Counted from the stretch's first letter, positions 33,597-42,566 are shown. The stretch is 64,000 nucleotides of DNA from Geodermatophilus sabuli (GCF_900215145.1 NZ_OBDO01000007.1:124001-188000), one strand, 5' to 3'. A program made the numbers and translations. The notes: a model not told the origin generated them from the letters alone.

Positions 33597-34177
33597 ACCT
33601 CGCGACGGGCCGCCGGCGCGGACGAGACTGCTGACGTCCCGCGTCCTGGGGGCCGGACTCGGTAGCCCCGCGCGCGTCGGCCCCACATAGCGCCCCGGCT
33701 GAAGCAACGGATCATCTCCACGGCCCCATGCGTAGCCATGCGCTCCTAGCCCACGGAACCGGTCGGCCACACCGTCGGGCCGCGTTGCTCGCGACACGGA
33801 GTGTCCCTAAGGCCGCCTTCTGGACACCCTCGCACCTTCCGTGCGGGGCTGCATGGAGGGCGTGTCGACCTCCGCCCGGTGTGGGGCCGGGCAAGCGACG
33901 CCTCGGTCGCGTGGTTGGCGCGACTGACAAGGTGCCTCGTAGTAGAGGGCCCGGGTTCCGGCGCTGTACCGACGCGCGCCACGGCGAGGACTTCCAACAG
34001 TCGTAAGCCGCTATCGTCCCTATCTCGAATATCCACCAGCACTTACACCCAACGCCCAATTATTTACTGAAGAACGGCACGCATGCTACCAGTAGAGGTA
34101 GCTCGGGGCCCCGCTTAGCGGGGCCTTTCGGCGTTTCTGGAGGTGACCTGTTGGCCATTATCGGGTGGCGTTGACGA
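33597..34177. other. non-coding region upstream of relaxase, candidate oriT/leader
   Basis: No credible gene. GC drops noticeably from about 34005 to 34095, unlike the rest of the window. A small hairpin GCTACC/GGTAGC (34085-34102) is followed by an intrinsic-terminator-like stem at 34107. GGAGGTGA at 34139 is a strong ribosome binding site. It is followed by TTG and six codons (AIIGWR) to a TGA that is in frame with the relaxase. This may be a leader peptide, or the old relaxase start cut by a stop. The origin of transfer would be expected here. Confidence 0.5.
34107..34130 (+). terminator. terminator-like hairpin upstream of relaxase
   Basis: GGCCCCGC and GCGGGGCC stem with TTA loop, followed by TTT. 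Placed 50 bp before the relaxase start, it may insulate or attenuate the gene. Confidence 0.7.
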
Positions 34178-36979
34178 ATGCGTGGCGGGATGAAGATCTA
34201 TGCTGGCGCGCCGACGGCTGCCCGGAACTACCTGGAGGCTGGCCGGGGCCGGGTGGATGACTACTACCTGGCGGAGGGGGCCGGGATCGCCCGCCGCTAC
34301 GCCGCCGGTGGCGGTGGAGTGCAGGAGATGGCGGCACTGACCGGCGACGCCTATGAGGCCTGGGTGGCCGGCGTGGACCCGGAGACCGGGATGGCACGGG
34401 GGCGGTTGCGCACCGATGACCGCGCCGTTCGGTTCGTCGAGGTCGTGGTCAACGGACCCAAGTCATGGTCGCTGGCCTCGGCGCGGCACCCGGACATCGC
34501 TGCCGCCTACGACGCGGCACAAGACCGCGCCGCCGGCCAGATCCTCCACTGGCTCGCCGGGCACGCGACGACTCGGGTCGGGCCGCGCGGTGGGCAAGTG
34601 CAGCTCCCGGTCGAGGTGCTGGAGGCGGTGACCGTGCGGCACTACACCTCACGCGCCGGCGATCCGCATCGACATGTGCATCTGCAGATCAACGCCCGCG
34701 TGTTCGCCGCCGGTGCATGGCGAGGACTGCACACGGTCGGCGTGCGTGACTTCCTCGCCGCGATCAACGGGATTGGACACGCGGCGGTCGTCACCGACCC
34801 ACAGTTTCGGAGCGCACTGGCCGCACACGGCTACACCCTCGACGCGACTGGAGAAATACTGGAGCTTGCCGACTACGTGGGCGCTTTCAGCGCTCGGGCG
34901 GTGCAGATCAACCGGCATCTGGATCGCTACGAACGGGAATGGACTCAAGCGCACCCGGGTGAGGTCCCCGGGCCGACGCTGCGGCGGGCCTGGGACGTCA
35001 GAGCCTGGGCCGAGGGCCGCCCGGACAAGATCACCCCTCACCCGGGCGAGGACCTCACCGCCCGCTGGTTGGCAGAGCTGAACGCCCTTGGCCATCGCGA
35101 TCCCCAGCGACCCGTGGACCTGGTCCCGACCCCAGTGGGCGCGCTGGACCAAGAGGGTCTCGTCGACCGGGTACTGAGCCGGCCGGCCGCCGGCCGGTCG
35201 GCGTGGAACGTCGCCGATGTTCGTGGCGAGGTCGAGCATCTGGTCGCAGCCGAGGGCATCGTCGCCGACGCGGCGGTGCGCCTCGAGCTGGCCGAGGACC
35301 TCACCGCCCGTCCCCTTGGCCGATGCGTTCGCCTGGTGGACGGTAAGGAAGTGGCGGAGCACATCCGGTCCTGGAGCTCGAGGCCGGTGCTCGAGGTAGA
35401 GGCCGGCCTGCGCACCCGGTTTGCCGCCCGGGCCGGCCAGCCGCCCCTGGCCGGACCCAGATCGGACCTGCTGCCCACCGGGGTTGCGCGGGAGCTGGAT
35501 GGCGGTCAGGCCGCGGCGGTCGCCGTCCTGGCCGGCGATCGGGGGCTGCTAGTGGTGGAGGGTGCGGCCGGTGCGGGCAGGACCACGATGCTGGCCGCGG
35601 CCCGCGACCTGCTCGAACGGCAGGGGCGGCGGCTGATGGTGGTCACCCCGACGCTGAAGGCCGCCCAGGTCGCGCGCGCCGAGACCGGTGCACCCGCCGG
35701 ATCGGCGGCGTCCCTCGTCTTCGTCCACGGCTGGCGCTGGGACGAGCACGGCGCCTGGACCCGACTCGCCGTCGGCGAGGTCGATCCGGTCACCGGCCGC
35801 GTTCACTCGGCGCCTCAGGACCAAGCCCGGCTGCGGCCCGGGGATCTGCTGGTCGTCGATGAGGCCGGGATGCTCGACCAGGACACCGCCCGCGCTCTGC
35901 TCACCGTCGCCGACGAGGCCGGGGCGCGGCTGGCACTGCTGGGGGACCGCCACCAGCTCGCCGCGGTCGGCCGCGGCGGGGTCCTGGACCTGGCTGCCGG
36001 CGCCGTCGATCCGGCTGCCTGCCTAACACTGGAGTCGGTGCACCGCTTCACCCGGACGAACACCATCGGCCAGGCAGTCCTGGACAGCCAGTACGCCCAG
36101 CTGACGCTGGTGATGCGGCGGTGTGACACCCCGGGCGCGGTGTTCGACGCTCTGCTCGCCGGCGGCCGGATCCGCCTGCATCCCGGCCCCGGAGCGCTCC
36201 GGGACGCGCTGGCCGCCATCGTCGCCGCCGACGGCCGGGCAGCCGACGCCGCGGTGGTGGTGGTGGACACCCGCGAGCAGGTCAGCGAGCTCAACGCCGC
36301 GATCCGGGACCGGCTGGTCGCCGACGGGCGCGTCGATGACGTCCACGTCGTGACCACGCGGGCGGGGCAGCGGATCGGCGCCGGCGACCGGGTCGCCACC
36401 CGCCGCAACGACCGCAACCTGGACGTGGCCAACCGGGACACGTGGACCGTCACCGCGGTCGGCCGGCGCGGTGGTCTGCTCGTCACTGCCGGCACGGCTG
36501 CCGGGGGTGTCTCCGGCGATGTCACCCCGGCCGGAGCAGGAGTCCGGGTGCTGCCCGCCGACTACGTCGCCGAGCAGGTGGAGCTGGCCTACGCCAGCAC
36601 CGTGCATGGCGTGCAGGGTGACACCGTTCCCGCTGCGCACGTGGTGATCGGTGAGCACACCGGCGCCGCTTCGGCCTACGTCGGCATGACCCGCGGCCGG
36701 TCGTCGAACACCGCTCACCTCGTCGCGGCCGACGTGGCTGAGGCACGGGAGCAGTGGATCGCCGTCTTCGGCCGCGACCGGGCCGACCTCGGCCCCGGCC
36801 ACGCTGCCGAGCTGGCCGCTCGAGAGGCCGCCCGCGACCGCCAGGAGCGGTCGCCCGACCGGACGGCAGCCGCTCCCCCGCGGCCGGTCGCACCGGGACC
36901 GAGCGTCCCCCGGCCCGAGGCGGAGCAGCGGGGAGCATCCCTCGCCCCTGCAGGTGCCGCACCGGGCATCGGTCGATGA
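34178..36979 (+). CDS. MobF family relaxase-helicase (TrwC/TraI-like)
   Basis: The 933-residue protein starts KIYAGAPTAARNYLEAGRGR with the catalytic Tyr pair in VDDYYLAEGAG. The relaxase domain (to about 330) has the three-His metal motif in DPHRHVHLQINAR. The helicase half carries Walker A GAAGAGRTTM in which the invariant Lys is Arg468, Walker B LLVVDEAGML, LLGDRHQLAAVGRGG, and terminal YASTVHGVQGDT and VGMTRGR. The family nicks oriT and leads the strand during conjugation. The Lys-to-Arg change (AGG for AAG) should cripple ATP hydrolysis. Starts at 34178 or 34190 are both possible. Confidence 0.9.
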   Translation: MRGGMKIYAGAPTAARNYLEAGRGRVDDYYLAEGAGIARRYAAGGGGVQEMAALTGDAYEAWVAGVDPETGMARGRLRTDDRAVRFVEVVVNGPKSWSLASARHPDIAAAYDAAQDRAAGQILHWLAGHATTRVGPRGGQVQLPVEVLEAVTVRHYTSRAGDPHRHVHLQINARVFAAGAWRGLHTVGVRDFLAAINGIGHAAVVTDPQFRSALAAHGYTLDATGEILELADYVGAFSARAVQINRHLDRYEREWTQAHPGEVPGPTLRRAWDVRAWAEGRPDKITPHPGEDLTARWLAELNALGHRDPQRPVDLVPTPVGALDQEGLVDRVLSRPAAGRSAWNVADVRGEVEHLVAAEGIVADAAVRLELAEDLTARPLGRCVRLVDGKEVAEHIRSWSSRPVLEVEAGLRTRFAARAGQPPLAGPRSDLLPTGVARELDGGQAAAVAVLAGDRGLLVVEGAAGAGRTTMLAAARDLLERQGRRLMVVTPTLKAAQVARAETGAPAGSAASLVFVHGWRWDEHGAWTRLAVGEVDPVTGRVHSAPQDQARLRPGDLLVVDEAGMLDQDTARALLTVADEAGARLALLGDRHQLAAVGRGGVLDLAAGAVDPAACLTLESVHRFTRTNTIGQAVLDSQYAQLTLVMRRCDTPGAVFDALLAGGRIRLHPGPGALRDALAAIVAADGRAADAAVVVVDTREQVSELNAAIRDRLVADGRVDDVHVVTTRAGQRIGAGDRVATRRNDRNLDVANRDTWTVTAVGRRGGLLVTAGTAAGGVSGDVTPAGAGVRVLPADYVAEQVELAYASTVHGVQGDTVPAAHVVIGEHTGAASAYVGMTRGRSSNTAHLVAADVAEAREQWIAVFGRDRADLGPGHAAELAAREAARDRQERSPDRTAAAPPRPVAPGPSVPRPEAEQRGASLAPAGAAPGIGR

Positions 36980-37131
36980 GCAGGGCCGCCTCCACCGGCG
37001 GGCCGCGGGCCCGGACACCAGCAGCAGGAGGAGAACTGGAGCATTTCGGAAGCCGTCGGTGGTCGGCTGCCACCCATCGCGCCCAAGAGGCGCCTTCTCC
37101 CGTGACGGAGCACAGCCCACCGGAGCCAGCC

Positions 37132-37359
37132 ATGTCCGACGATCCCGCCAGCCGCGAGCCCGAACTGCTCACCATCACCGAGGCCGCCGAGCTGCTCCGC
37201 GCTCCGGTGGCCACCCTTCGGTACTGGCGCCACCTGGGCACCGGTCCGCGCAGCTTCCGCCTCGGCCGCCGCGTCCTCTACCGCTCCGACGACCTGCGCA
37301 GCTGGATCGACGCCCAGCGCGACGACCAGGCCTCCGCCGCAGCGGGCGTCCGGCGGTGA
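37132..37359 (+). CDS. excisionase-like helix-turn-helix protein
   Basis: The 75-residue protein reads LLTITEAAELLRAPVATLRY, then WRHLGTGPRSFRLGRRVLYR and DLRSWIDAQ, the MerR-like winged helix of HTH_17/Xis proteins. It lies 161 bp upstream of the integrase in the same direction, the usual xis-int arrangement. It would direct excision or regulate int. ATG 37132 follows GGAGCCAGCC. Confidence 0.85.
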   Translation: MSDDPASREPELLTITEAAELLRAPVATLRYWRHLGTGPRSFRLGRRVLYRSDDLRSWIDAQRDDQASAAAGVRR

Positions 37360-37520
37360 CCGCCCCGACCCACGGCGCACACCGCCGTCCACAGATCGTG
37401 CCGCGGCCGTCCAGAGAGGCGGGGATCGACGGCAGGCTCTCTCCCGAGATGAGCGCGCCGGTGGTAGACCTCCGCCGGCGTGGGGCCCGGCCGGGGCTCG
37501 AGAGAGGCGGGTGATCGACG

Positions 37521-38747
37521 ATGGGGTCGATCGCCAGGCGGCCTGACGGCACCTACCGGCCGCGATACCGCGACGCGCAGGGCAAGGAGCACGCCCGCCA
37601 CTTCAAGCGCAAGGTCGACGCCCAGCGATGGCTCGACGAGGTCACCGCCGCGGTGCAGACCGGCAGCTACGTCGACCCCAAGCCGGCCCGGCTGACGGTC
37701 GGCGAGCTGGCCCCCGTCTGGTTGGCCGGGAAGATCAACCTCAAGCCCACCTCGCGCGCCCGATACGCCGACGTCCTCAAGACCCACGTGATACCGCGCT
37801 GGCGAGACGTGCCGCTGATCCGGGTCACCCACGGCGACGTCCAGGCCTGGCTGTCCGAACTCTCCGCCGCCGGCCTGGCCGGCGCCTCGGTCCGCAAGGC
37901 GCAGGGCGTCCTATCCGGCATCCGCGGGCTCGCCGTCAAGGACCGGCGGCTCGCGGTCAACCCCGCGCTGGGGGTTGCCCTGCCCCCGCTGGAGCAGCAG
38001 CGCCGCCGGTATCTCACCGCCGAGCAGCTCGAGGCGCTCGCCGACGCAGCCGGCCCCGGCCGCGTCGCCGTCCTGGTGTTGGGCTACTGCGGCCTGAGCT
38101 GGTCGGAGCTGGCCGCCCTGCGGGTGCGGAACTTCGACCTGCTGCGCCGCCGGGTCCTGATCGAGGAGGCGGTCACCGAGGTTGATGGCAAGACCCTTGC
38201 CTGGGGCACCCCGAAGACCCATGCCCGCCGCTCGGTCCCGCTGCCGCGGTTCCTCGTCGACGAGCTCGCCCGCACGGTGGTGACCCGTCCCCCGGACGAG
38301 CTGGCCTTCCCGTCACCGCAGGGGGCGGTGCTGCGCAACCGCAACGCCCGCTCGGCCTGGTTCGACGCCGCCGCCGCGGCCATCGGGGAGCCCGGGCTCA
38401 CGCCGCACGAGCTGCGGCACACCGCGGCCTCGCTGGCGATCAAGGCCGGCGCCAACGTCAAGGCCGTGCAGCGGATGCTCGGGCACGCCTCGGCGGCAAT
38501 GACCCTGGACCGCTACGCCGACCTGTTCGACGACGACCTGGACGACGTGGCCAACCGGCTGGACGTCCTGCGGTCCGCAACCTTGCGGACTTTTGCGGAC
38601 TTTTTGCGGACTGCGCCCGATCCGGACCGCCCCGACGGGACTGGAGAATCGGCGAAACCGCAGGTCAACCATGGTGGAGAAGGAGTGGAGACGAGGGGAA
38701 TCGAACCCCTAACCCCCGCCTTGCAAAGGCGGTGCTCTGCCAATTGA
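37521..38747 (+). CDS. int: tyrosine recombinase (site-specific integrase), Arg1 missing
   Basis: The 408-residue integrase has an AP2-like N-terminus (GSIARRPDGTYRPRYRDAQG), a SAM-like core-binding domain (LTVGELAPVWLAGKINLKPT) and a catalytic domain with HELRHTAASL, LGHASAAMTL and the nucleophile Tyr in DRYADLFDDD. The first catalytic Arg, normally in GLRWxEL, is Ser193 here (GLSWSEL; AGC for CGC). Activity is therefore doubtful. The last residues (ETRGIEPLTPALQRRCSAN) are encoded by attR and the tRNA-Ala gene itself, and the stop lies inside the tRNA. Confidence 0.92.
   Translation: MGSIARRPDGTYRPRYRDAQGKEHARHFKRKVDAQRWLDEVTAAVQTGSYVDPKPARLTVGELAPVWLAGKINLKPTSRARYADVLKTHVIPRWRDVPLIRVTHGDVQAWLSELSAAGLAGASVRKAQGVLSGIRGLAVKDRRLAVNPALGVALPPLEQQRRRYLTAEQLEALADAAGPGRVAVLVLGYCGLSWSELAALRVRNFDLLRRRVLIEEAVTEVDGKTLAWGTPKTHARRSVPLPRFLVDELARTVVTRPPDELAFPSPQGAVLRNRNARSAWFDAAAAAIGEPGLTPHELRHTAASLAIKAGANVKAVQRMLGHASAAMTLDRYADLFDDDLDDVANRLDVLRSATLRTFADFLRTAPDPDRPDGTGESAKPQVNHGGEGVETRGIEPLTPALQRRCSAN
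38573..38611. promoter_or_regulatory. candidate integrase arm-type sites, right end
   Basis: One inverted (38573-38580) and three direct (38583, 38593, 38604) copies of TTGCGGAC, 10-11 bp apart, lie inside the 3' part of int. Helical-turn spacing fits arm binding by the integrase N-domain. Confidence 0.55.
38685..38725. repeat. attR, 41-bp repeat overlapping tRNA-Ala
   Basis: Identical to 30294-30334. It spans the 3' acceptor, T-arm, variable region and anticodon-loop part of the tRNA-Ala gene and codes for the C-terminus of the integrase on the opposite strand. Confidence 0.93.
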
Positions 38748-38758
38748 GCTACGTCCCC
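38686..38758 (-). tRNA. tRNA-Ala (anticodon TGC)
   Basis: A 73-nt cloverleaf: acceptor GGGGACG/CGTCTCC with one G-T pair and discriminator A, D-arm GCTCAATTGGCAGAGC, anticodon loop TTTGCAA and T-arm AGGGGTTCGATTCCCCT. Its 3' end is supplied by the integrated element at attR and is intact. Confidence 0.95.
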
Positions 38759-38783
38759 GGTGCGGGGCGGGTGCCCCGGTGGG

Positions 38784-38927
38784 TCAGCGTGCGGTGGGGG
38801 TGCTGACCGCCTGTGGACCTCGGGTCGCCTCGGCCCACAGGTCGGCCTCGGCCTTCCCGGCGGACCGCTTGCGGACGAGGGCCAGGGCCGCTGCCCCGGC
38901 TGCCGCCAGAGCCAGCTTCTTCAGCAC
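38784..38927 (-). CDS. DLW-39 family small protein
   Basis: The 47-residue protein from GTG 38927 (after GAGGAGG) reads VLKKLALAAAGAAALALVRK, then RSAGKAEADLWAEATRGP and VSTPTAR. It has an N-terminal hydrophobic helix, a basic patch and the DLW motif that names this actinobacterial family. It sits beside tRNA-Ala/tRNA-Ile downstream of gyrA, the usual location. Function unknown. Confidence 0.88.
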   Translation of the reverse strand: MLKKLALAAAGAAALALVRKRSAGKAEADLWAEATRGPQAVSTPTAR

Positions 38928-39025
38928 GCGGTGTACCTCCTCGACGGGAGTTCCCGGCTCCCTGGCGGGGCCGGCCGGCCCGTCGGGAGGACGGGCCGGG
39001 TGGCGCGTGGGGCGCCGGGCACGGG

Positions 39026-39099
39026 TGGGCCTGGGAGGACTTGAACCTCCGGCCTCATCCTTATCAGGGATGCGCTCTAACCGCCTGAGCTACAGGCCC
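39026..39099 (-). tRNA. tRNA-Ile (anticodon GAT)
   Basis: A 74-nt cloverleaf: acceptor GGGCCTG/CAGGCCC with discriminator A, D-arm GCTCAGGCGGTTAGAGC, anticodon loop CTGATAA and T-arm GGAGGTTCAAGTCCTCC. It lies between gyrA/DUF3566 and tRNA-Ala as in most Actinobacteria. Confidence 0.96.
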
Positions 39100-39162
39100 G
39101 TGAACCTCGAACAGCGTACCTGGCTCGTCCGAGGCGATCGGAGGGGGGTGTCCCCCCTCCTC

Positions 39163-39900
39163 CTAGTCCCGCTCGGAGAGGGTCACCTCGAGGCCGCCGA
39201 CCAGGTCGGAGCACATGTTGTAGATGAACGCGGCGACGGTGCACAGCGCGGTCATGAGCACGATGTTGATCGCGCCGATGACCGCCGCCCCGCCGAACAC
39301 GATGCCCGGGGTGATGACCTCGCTGCTGCCGTCGGCACCGGAGGCGGTGCCGAGCTGACCGAACAGGTCGTTGAGGGTCTCGAAGACGCCGAGGCCGGAG
39401 AGCACCCCGTAGAGGACGCCGACGGCGACCATCCAGATGAAGAACATCGCGATGGACAGCACCAGGGAGATCTTCAGCGCCGACCAGGTGTCGATGTGCC
39501 GCAGCTGCAGGCGGGCCCGACGGGGGCCGCGAGCGGCCTTCTGCTTACCGGGCTTGCCGCCGGACGCGGACGGGCCGCCGGTCCCCGACGCCGGAGCGGC
39601 CGTGGTCGCGACGGCTCCGGTCGCCGGACCCGTCCTGGCCGGCGTGGCGGGACCGGTTGCCGGCGTGGCGGGACCGGTTGCCGGCGTGGCGGGACCGGCG
39701 GCCGGCGACTCGGGCGCGACCGGCACCGTGGTGTCGGCCGGGGTCACCCGCTGGGTACCCGTGGCCGGCGTGGACGGCCCGGCTGCGGCGGCGCCCTCCC
39801 CGTCGGCGGCGGGCTGCTGGCCGGTCGGCGTCCCCTCCGAGGTGGTGGCGCCCCCAGGCCGGGACCCGGTGCGCACCGAACCCTGCGTCCGGTCGCTCAT
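39163..39900 (-). CDS. DUF3566 membrane protein
   Basis: The 245-residue protein has a long Pro/Ala/Thr-rich N-terminal half with GPATPAT repeats. The DUF3566 core follows at about 130-245 (ARLQLRHIDTWSALKISLVL, SIAMFFIWMVAVGVLYGVL, INIVLMTALCTVAAFIYNM). It has two or more membrane helices and always follows gyrA in Actinobacteria; role unknown. It is separated from gyrA by 171 bp. Confidence 0.88.
   Translation of the reverse strand: MSDRTQGSVRTGSRPGGATTSEGTPTGQQPAADGEGAAAAGPSTPATGTQRVTPADTTVPVAPESPAAGPATPATGPATPATGPATPARTGPATGAVATTAAPASGTGGPSASGGKPGKQKAARGPRRARLQLRHIDTWSALKISLVLSIAMFFIWMVAVGVLYGVLSGLGVFETLNDLFGQLGTASGADGSSEVITPGIVFGGAAVIGAINIVLMTALCTVAAFIYNMCSDLVGGLEVTLSERD
39641..39703. 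repeat. 21-bp tandem repeat in DUF3566 gene
   Basis: Three copies of a unit starting GGCGTGGCGGGACCGG encode GPATPAT on the minus strand. Copies one and two are identical; the third differs at its end. Confidence 0.88.
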
Positions 39901-40071
39901 GCGAGTCTCCCGTTCCCCAGCGGCCCTCGCCGCTCCCTCGTACCCGGGTGTCCCGGCTCGCGGCCGGGGGCGCCCGGGCGCCGGTCAGATCTGTGCTGGC
40001 ATGACCGGAGGAGGTGCGGCACCGCGACCCGGGGGCCCGGCCGCCGCACCTCCTCCGTCATCGTGCCCAGA

Positions 40072-42540
40072 CTAGGCGGCAGGCTCGTCGTTGTCCGTCG
40101 TCCGCGCGATTGCCACGATCGACACGTCTTCCGGCAAGTTCATGAGCTTGACACCCATGGTGGCGCGGTCCTTGTTGTGGCGGACGCCGTTGACCGGCGT
40201 CCGGATGACGCCGCCGCCGGAGGTGATCGCGTAGAGCTCGTCGCCGAGCCGCACCGCCAGGGCGCCGACGAGCGAGCCCTTGCGCGCCTTGGGGTCGGCG
40301 GTGAGCACGCCCTTCCCGCCGCGGCCCTGGTTCGGGTAGTTCTCGATCCCGGTCCGCTTGGCGAAACCGCGCTCGGTGGCGACGAGGACGTCGACGCCCT
40401 CCTCGACCACGATCATCGACAGCAGCCGGTCGTCGGAGGTCAGCGAGATGCCGCGGACGCCCTCGGTCGCCCGACCCATCGGCCGCAGGGCGGCGTCGTC
40501 GGCCTTGAACCGGATCGACATCGCCTTGCGGGTGACCAGCAGCAGGTCCTGCTCGGGGTCGATGAGCGCGGCACCCACCAGCTCGTCACCGTCGCGCAGG
40601 TTGATGGCGATCACGCCGCCGCTGCGCGGGGAGTCGAAGTCGGTCAGGCGGGTCTTCTTGACCTGGCCGTTCGCGGTGGCGAGGACCAGGTACGGGGCGA
40701 CCGAGTAGTCCTTGATCTGCATGACCTGGGCGATCCGCTCGTCCGGCTGGAACGCCAGGATGTTCGCCACGTGCGCGCCCCGGGCGGTGCGGTTGGCCTC
40801 GGGCAGCTCGTAGGCCTTGGCGCGGTAGACCCGGCCCTTGTTGGTGAAGAACAGGATCCAGTCGTGGGTGGAGCCCACGAAGAAGTGGTCGACGAGGTCG
40901 TCCTGCTTCAGCGCCGCACCCATGACGCCCTTGCCACCGCGCCGCTGCGACCGGTAGAGGTCGCTCTTGGTCCGCTTGGCGTAGCCGGTGCGGGTGATGG
41001 TGACGACGACCTCCTCCTCGGCGATGAGGTCCTCCATGGAGACGTCGCCGTCGTTGGCCACGAACTTCGTGCGCCGGTCGTCGCCGTACTTCTCCACGAT
41101 CTCGGCGAGCTCGTCGTGGATGATCTGCCGCTGCCGCTCGGGGGAGTCGAGGATGGCCTGCAGGTCGGCGATGCGGGCCTCGATCTCGGCCAGCTCGTCC
41201 ATGATCCGCTGCCGCTCGAGGGCGGCCAGCCGGCGCAGCTGCAGGTCGAGGATGGCCGTCGCCTGGATCTCGTCGACGTCGAGCAGCTCCATGAGGCCGC
41301 TGCGCGCCGCCTCGGCCGACTCGCTGTTGCGGATCAGCGCGATGACGTCGTCGAGGTGGTCGAGGGCCTTGGCGTAGCCGCGCAGGATGTGCGCGCGCTC
41401 CTCGGCCTTCCTCAGCCGGTAGCGGGTCCGCCGCTGGATGACGTCGACCTGGTGGGCGACGTAGTAGCGGATGAGCTCGTCCAGGCGCAGCGTCCGCGGG
41501 ACGCCGTCGACGATGGACAGCATGTTGCAGCCGAACGTCGTCTGCAGCTGGGTGTGCTTGTAGAGGTTGTTCAGGACGACCTTGGCCACGGCGTCCCGGC
41601 GCAGGGTGATGACCAGCCGGCGGCCGACGCGGTCGGAGGACTCGTCGGCGATCTCGCTGATGCCCTGGAGCCGGCCGTCCTTGACCCCCTCGGCGATCGC
41701 CTCGGCCAGGTTGTCCGGGTTGACCTGGTAGGGCAGCTCGGTGCAGACCAGCTGGACGCGCCCGCGGGCGTCCTCCTCGACGGTGACGACCGCCCGCATG
41801 CGCACCGAGCCGCGGCCGGTGCGGTAGGCGTCCTCGATGCCCTCCCGGCCGACGATCAGGCCGTGGGTGGGGAAGTCGGGGCCGGGGATGCGCTGCATGC
41901 AGGCGGTGAGCGCCTCCTCCGGCTCGGCGTCCGGGTGCTCGAGCATCCAGAACACCGCCTCCGCCACCTCGCGGAGGTTGTGCGGCGGCATGTTGGTGGC
42001 CATGCCGACCGCGATGCCGGCCGAACCGTTGATCAGCAGGTTCGGGATGCGCCCCGGCAGGACCAGGGGCTCCTGGTTCTTGCCGTCGTAGTTGGGCTGG
42101 AAGTCGACGGTGTCCTCGTCGATGTTGGCCAGCATCTCCATGGCCAGCGGGGTGAGCCGGGCCTCGGTGTACCGCATGGCCGCGGCCGGGTCGTTGCCCG
42201 GCGAGCCGAAGTTGCCCTGCCCGTCCACCAACGGGTAGCGCATGGCCCAGGGCTGGGCCAGCCGGACGAGGGCGTCATAGATCGAGCTGTCGCCGTGCGG
42301 GTGGTAGTTACCCATCACCTCACCGACGACGCGGGCGCACTTGACGTAGCCGCGGTCAGGGCGGAAGCCCTGGTCGAACATGGCGAACAGGACGCGTCGG
42401 TGCACCGGCTTGAGGCCGTCACGGACCTCGGGCAGGGCGCGGCCGACGATGACCGACATCGCGTAGTCGATGTAGCTGCGCTGCATCTCCTGCTGGAGGT
42501 CGACCGGTTCGACGCGGTCGCGGGCAGGGGTCTCGGTCAC
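40072..42540 (-). CDS. gyrA: DNA gyrase subunit A
   Basis: The 822-residue subunit has the breakage-reunion Tyr124 ([11 protein letters not shown]) and a quinolone-determining region [17 protein letters not shown] with Ser85 and Asp89, the residues expected in susceptible strains. A coiled-coil region ([17 protein letters not shown]) precedes six C-terminal beta-pinwheel blades (for example [16 protein letters not shown] with the GyrA-box QRRGGKG). It works with GyrB to supercoil DNA. It lies 112 bp downstream of gyrB. Confidence 0.98.
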   Translation of the reverse strand: MTETPARDRVEPVDLQQEMQRSYIDYAMSVIVGRALPEVRDGLKPVHRRVLFAMFDQGFRPDRGYVKCARVVGEVMGNYHPHGDSSIYDALVRLAQPWAMRYPLVDGQGNFGSPGNDPAAAMRYTEARLTPLAMEMLANIDEDTVDFQPNYDGKNQEPLVLPGRIPNLLINGSAGIAVGMATNMPPHNLREVAEAVFWMLEHPDAEPEEALTACMQRIPGPDFPTHGLIVGREGIEDAYRTGRGSVRMRAVVTVEEDARGRVQLVCTELPYQVNPDNLAEAIAEGVKDGRLQGISEIADESSDRVGRRLVITLRRDAVAKVVLNNLYKHTQLQTTFGCNMLSIVDGVPRTLRLDELIRYYVAHQVDVIQRRTRYRLRKAEERAHILRGYAKALDHLDDVIALIRNSESAEAARSGLMELLDVDEIQATAILDLQLRRLAALERQRIMDELAEIEARIADLQAILDSPERQRQIIHDELAEIVEKYGDDRRTKFVANDGDVSMEDLIAEEEVVVTITRTGYAKRTKSDLYRSQRRGGKGVMGAALKQDDLVDHFFVGSTHDWILFFTNKGRVYRAKAYELPEANRTARGAHVANILAFQPDERIAQVMQIKDYSVAPYLVLATANGQVKKTRLTDFDSPRSGGVIAINLRDGDELVGAALIDPEQDLLLVTRKAMSIRFKADDAALRPMGRATEGVRGISLTSDDRLLSMIVVEEGVDVLVATERGFAKRTGIENYPNQGRGGKGVLTADPKARKGSLVGALAVRLGDELYAITSGGGVIRTPVNGVRHNKDRATMGVKLMNLPEDVSIVAIARTTDNDEPAA

Positions 42541-42566
42541 GTTTCAGGTCCTCATGGTTCGGTCGG

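Larger units (their letters stand above)
30294..38725. mobile_element. integrated mobilizable element in tRNA-Ala(UGC)
   Basis: An exact 41-bp direct repeat (30294-30334 and 38685-38725) marks the ends. The right copy is the 3' part of a complete tRNA-Ala; the left copy is an orphan fragment. Next to the tRNA lie a tyrosine integrase and an excisionase-like gene, then a MobF relaxase, then cargo genes. No type IV secretion genes are present, so it would depend on a helper. Total about 8.4 kb. Multiple lesions (see integrase, relaxase, sulfurtransferase, globin) suggest it no longer moves. Confidence 0.88.

Noticed and set aside
33712..34059. 115-codon minus-strand ORF in the spacer before the relaxase
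   Set aside because: Unusual composition with many Trp/Cys/Arg, no start signal and no likeness to a known family.
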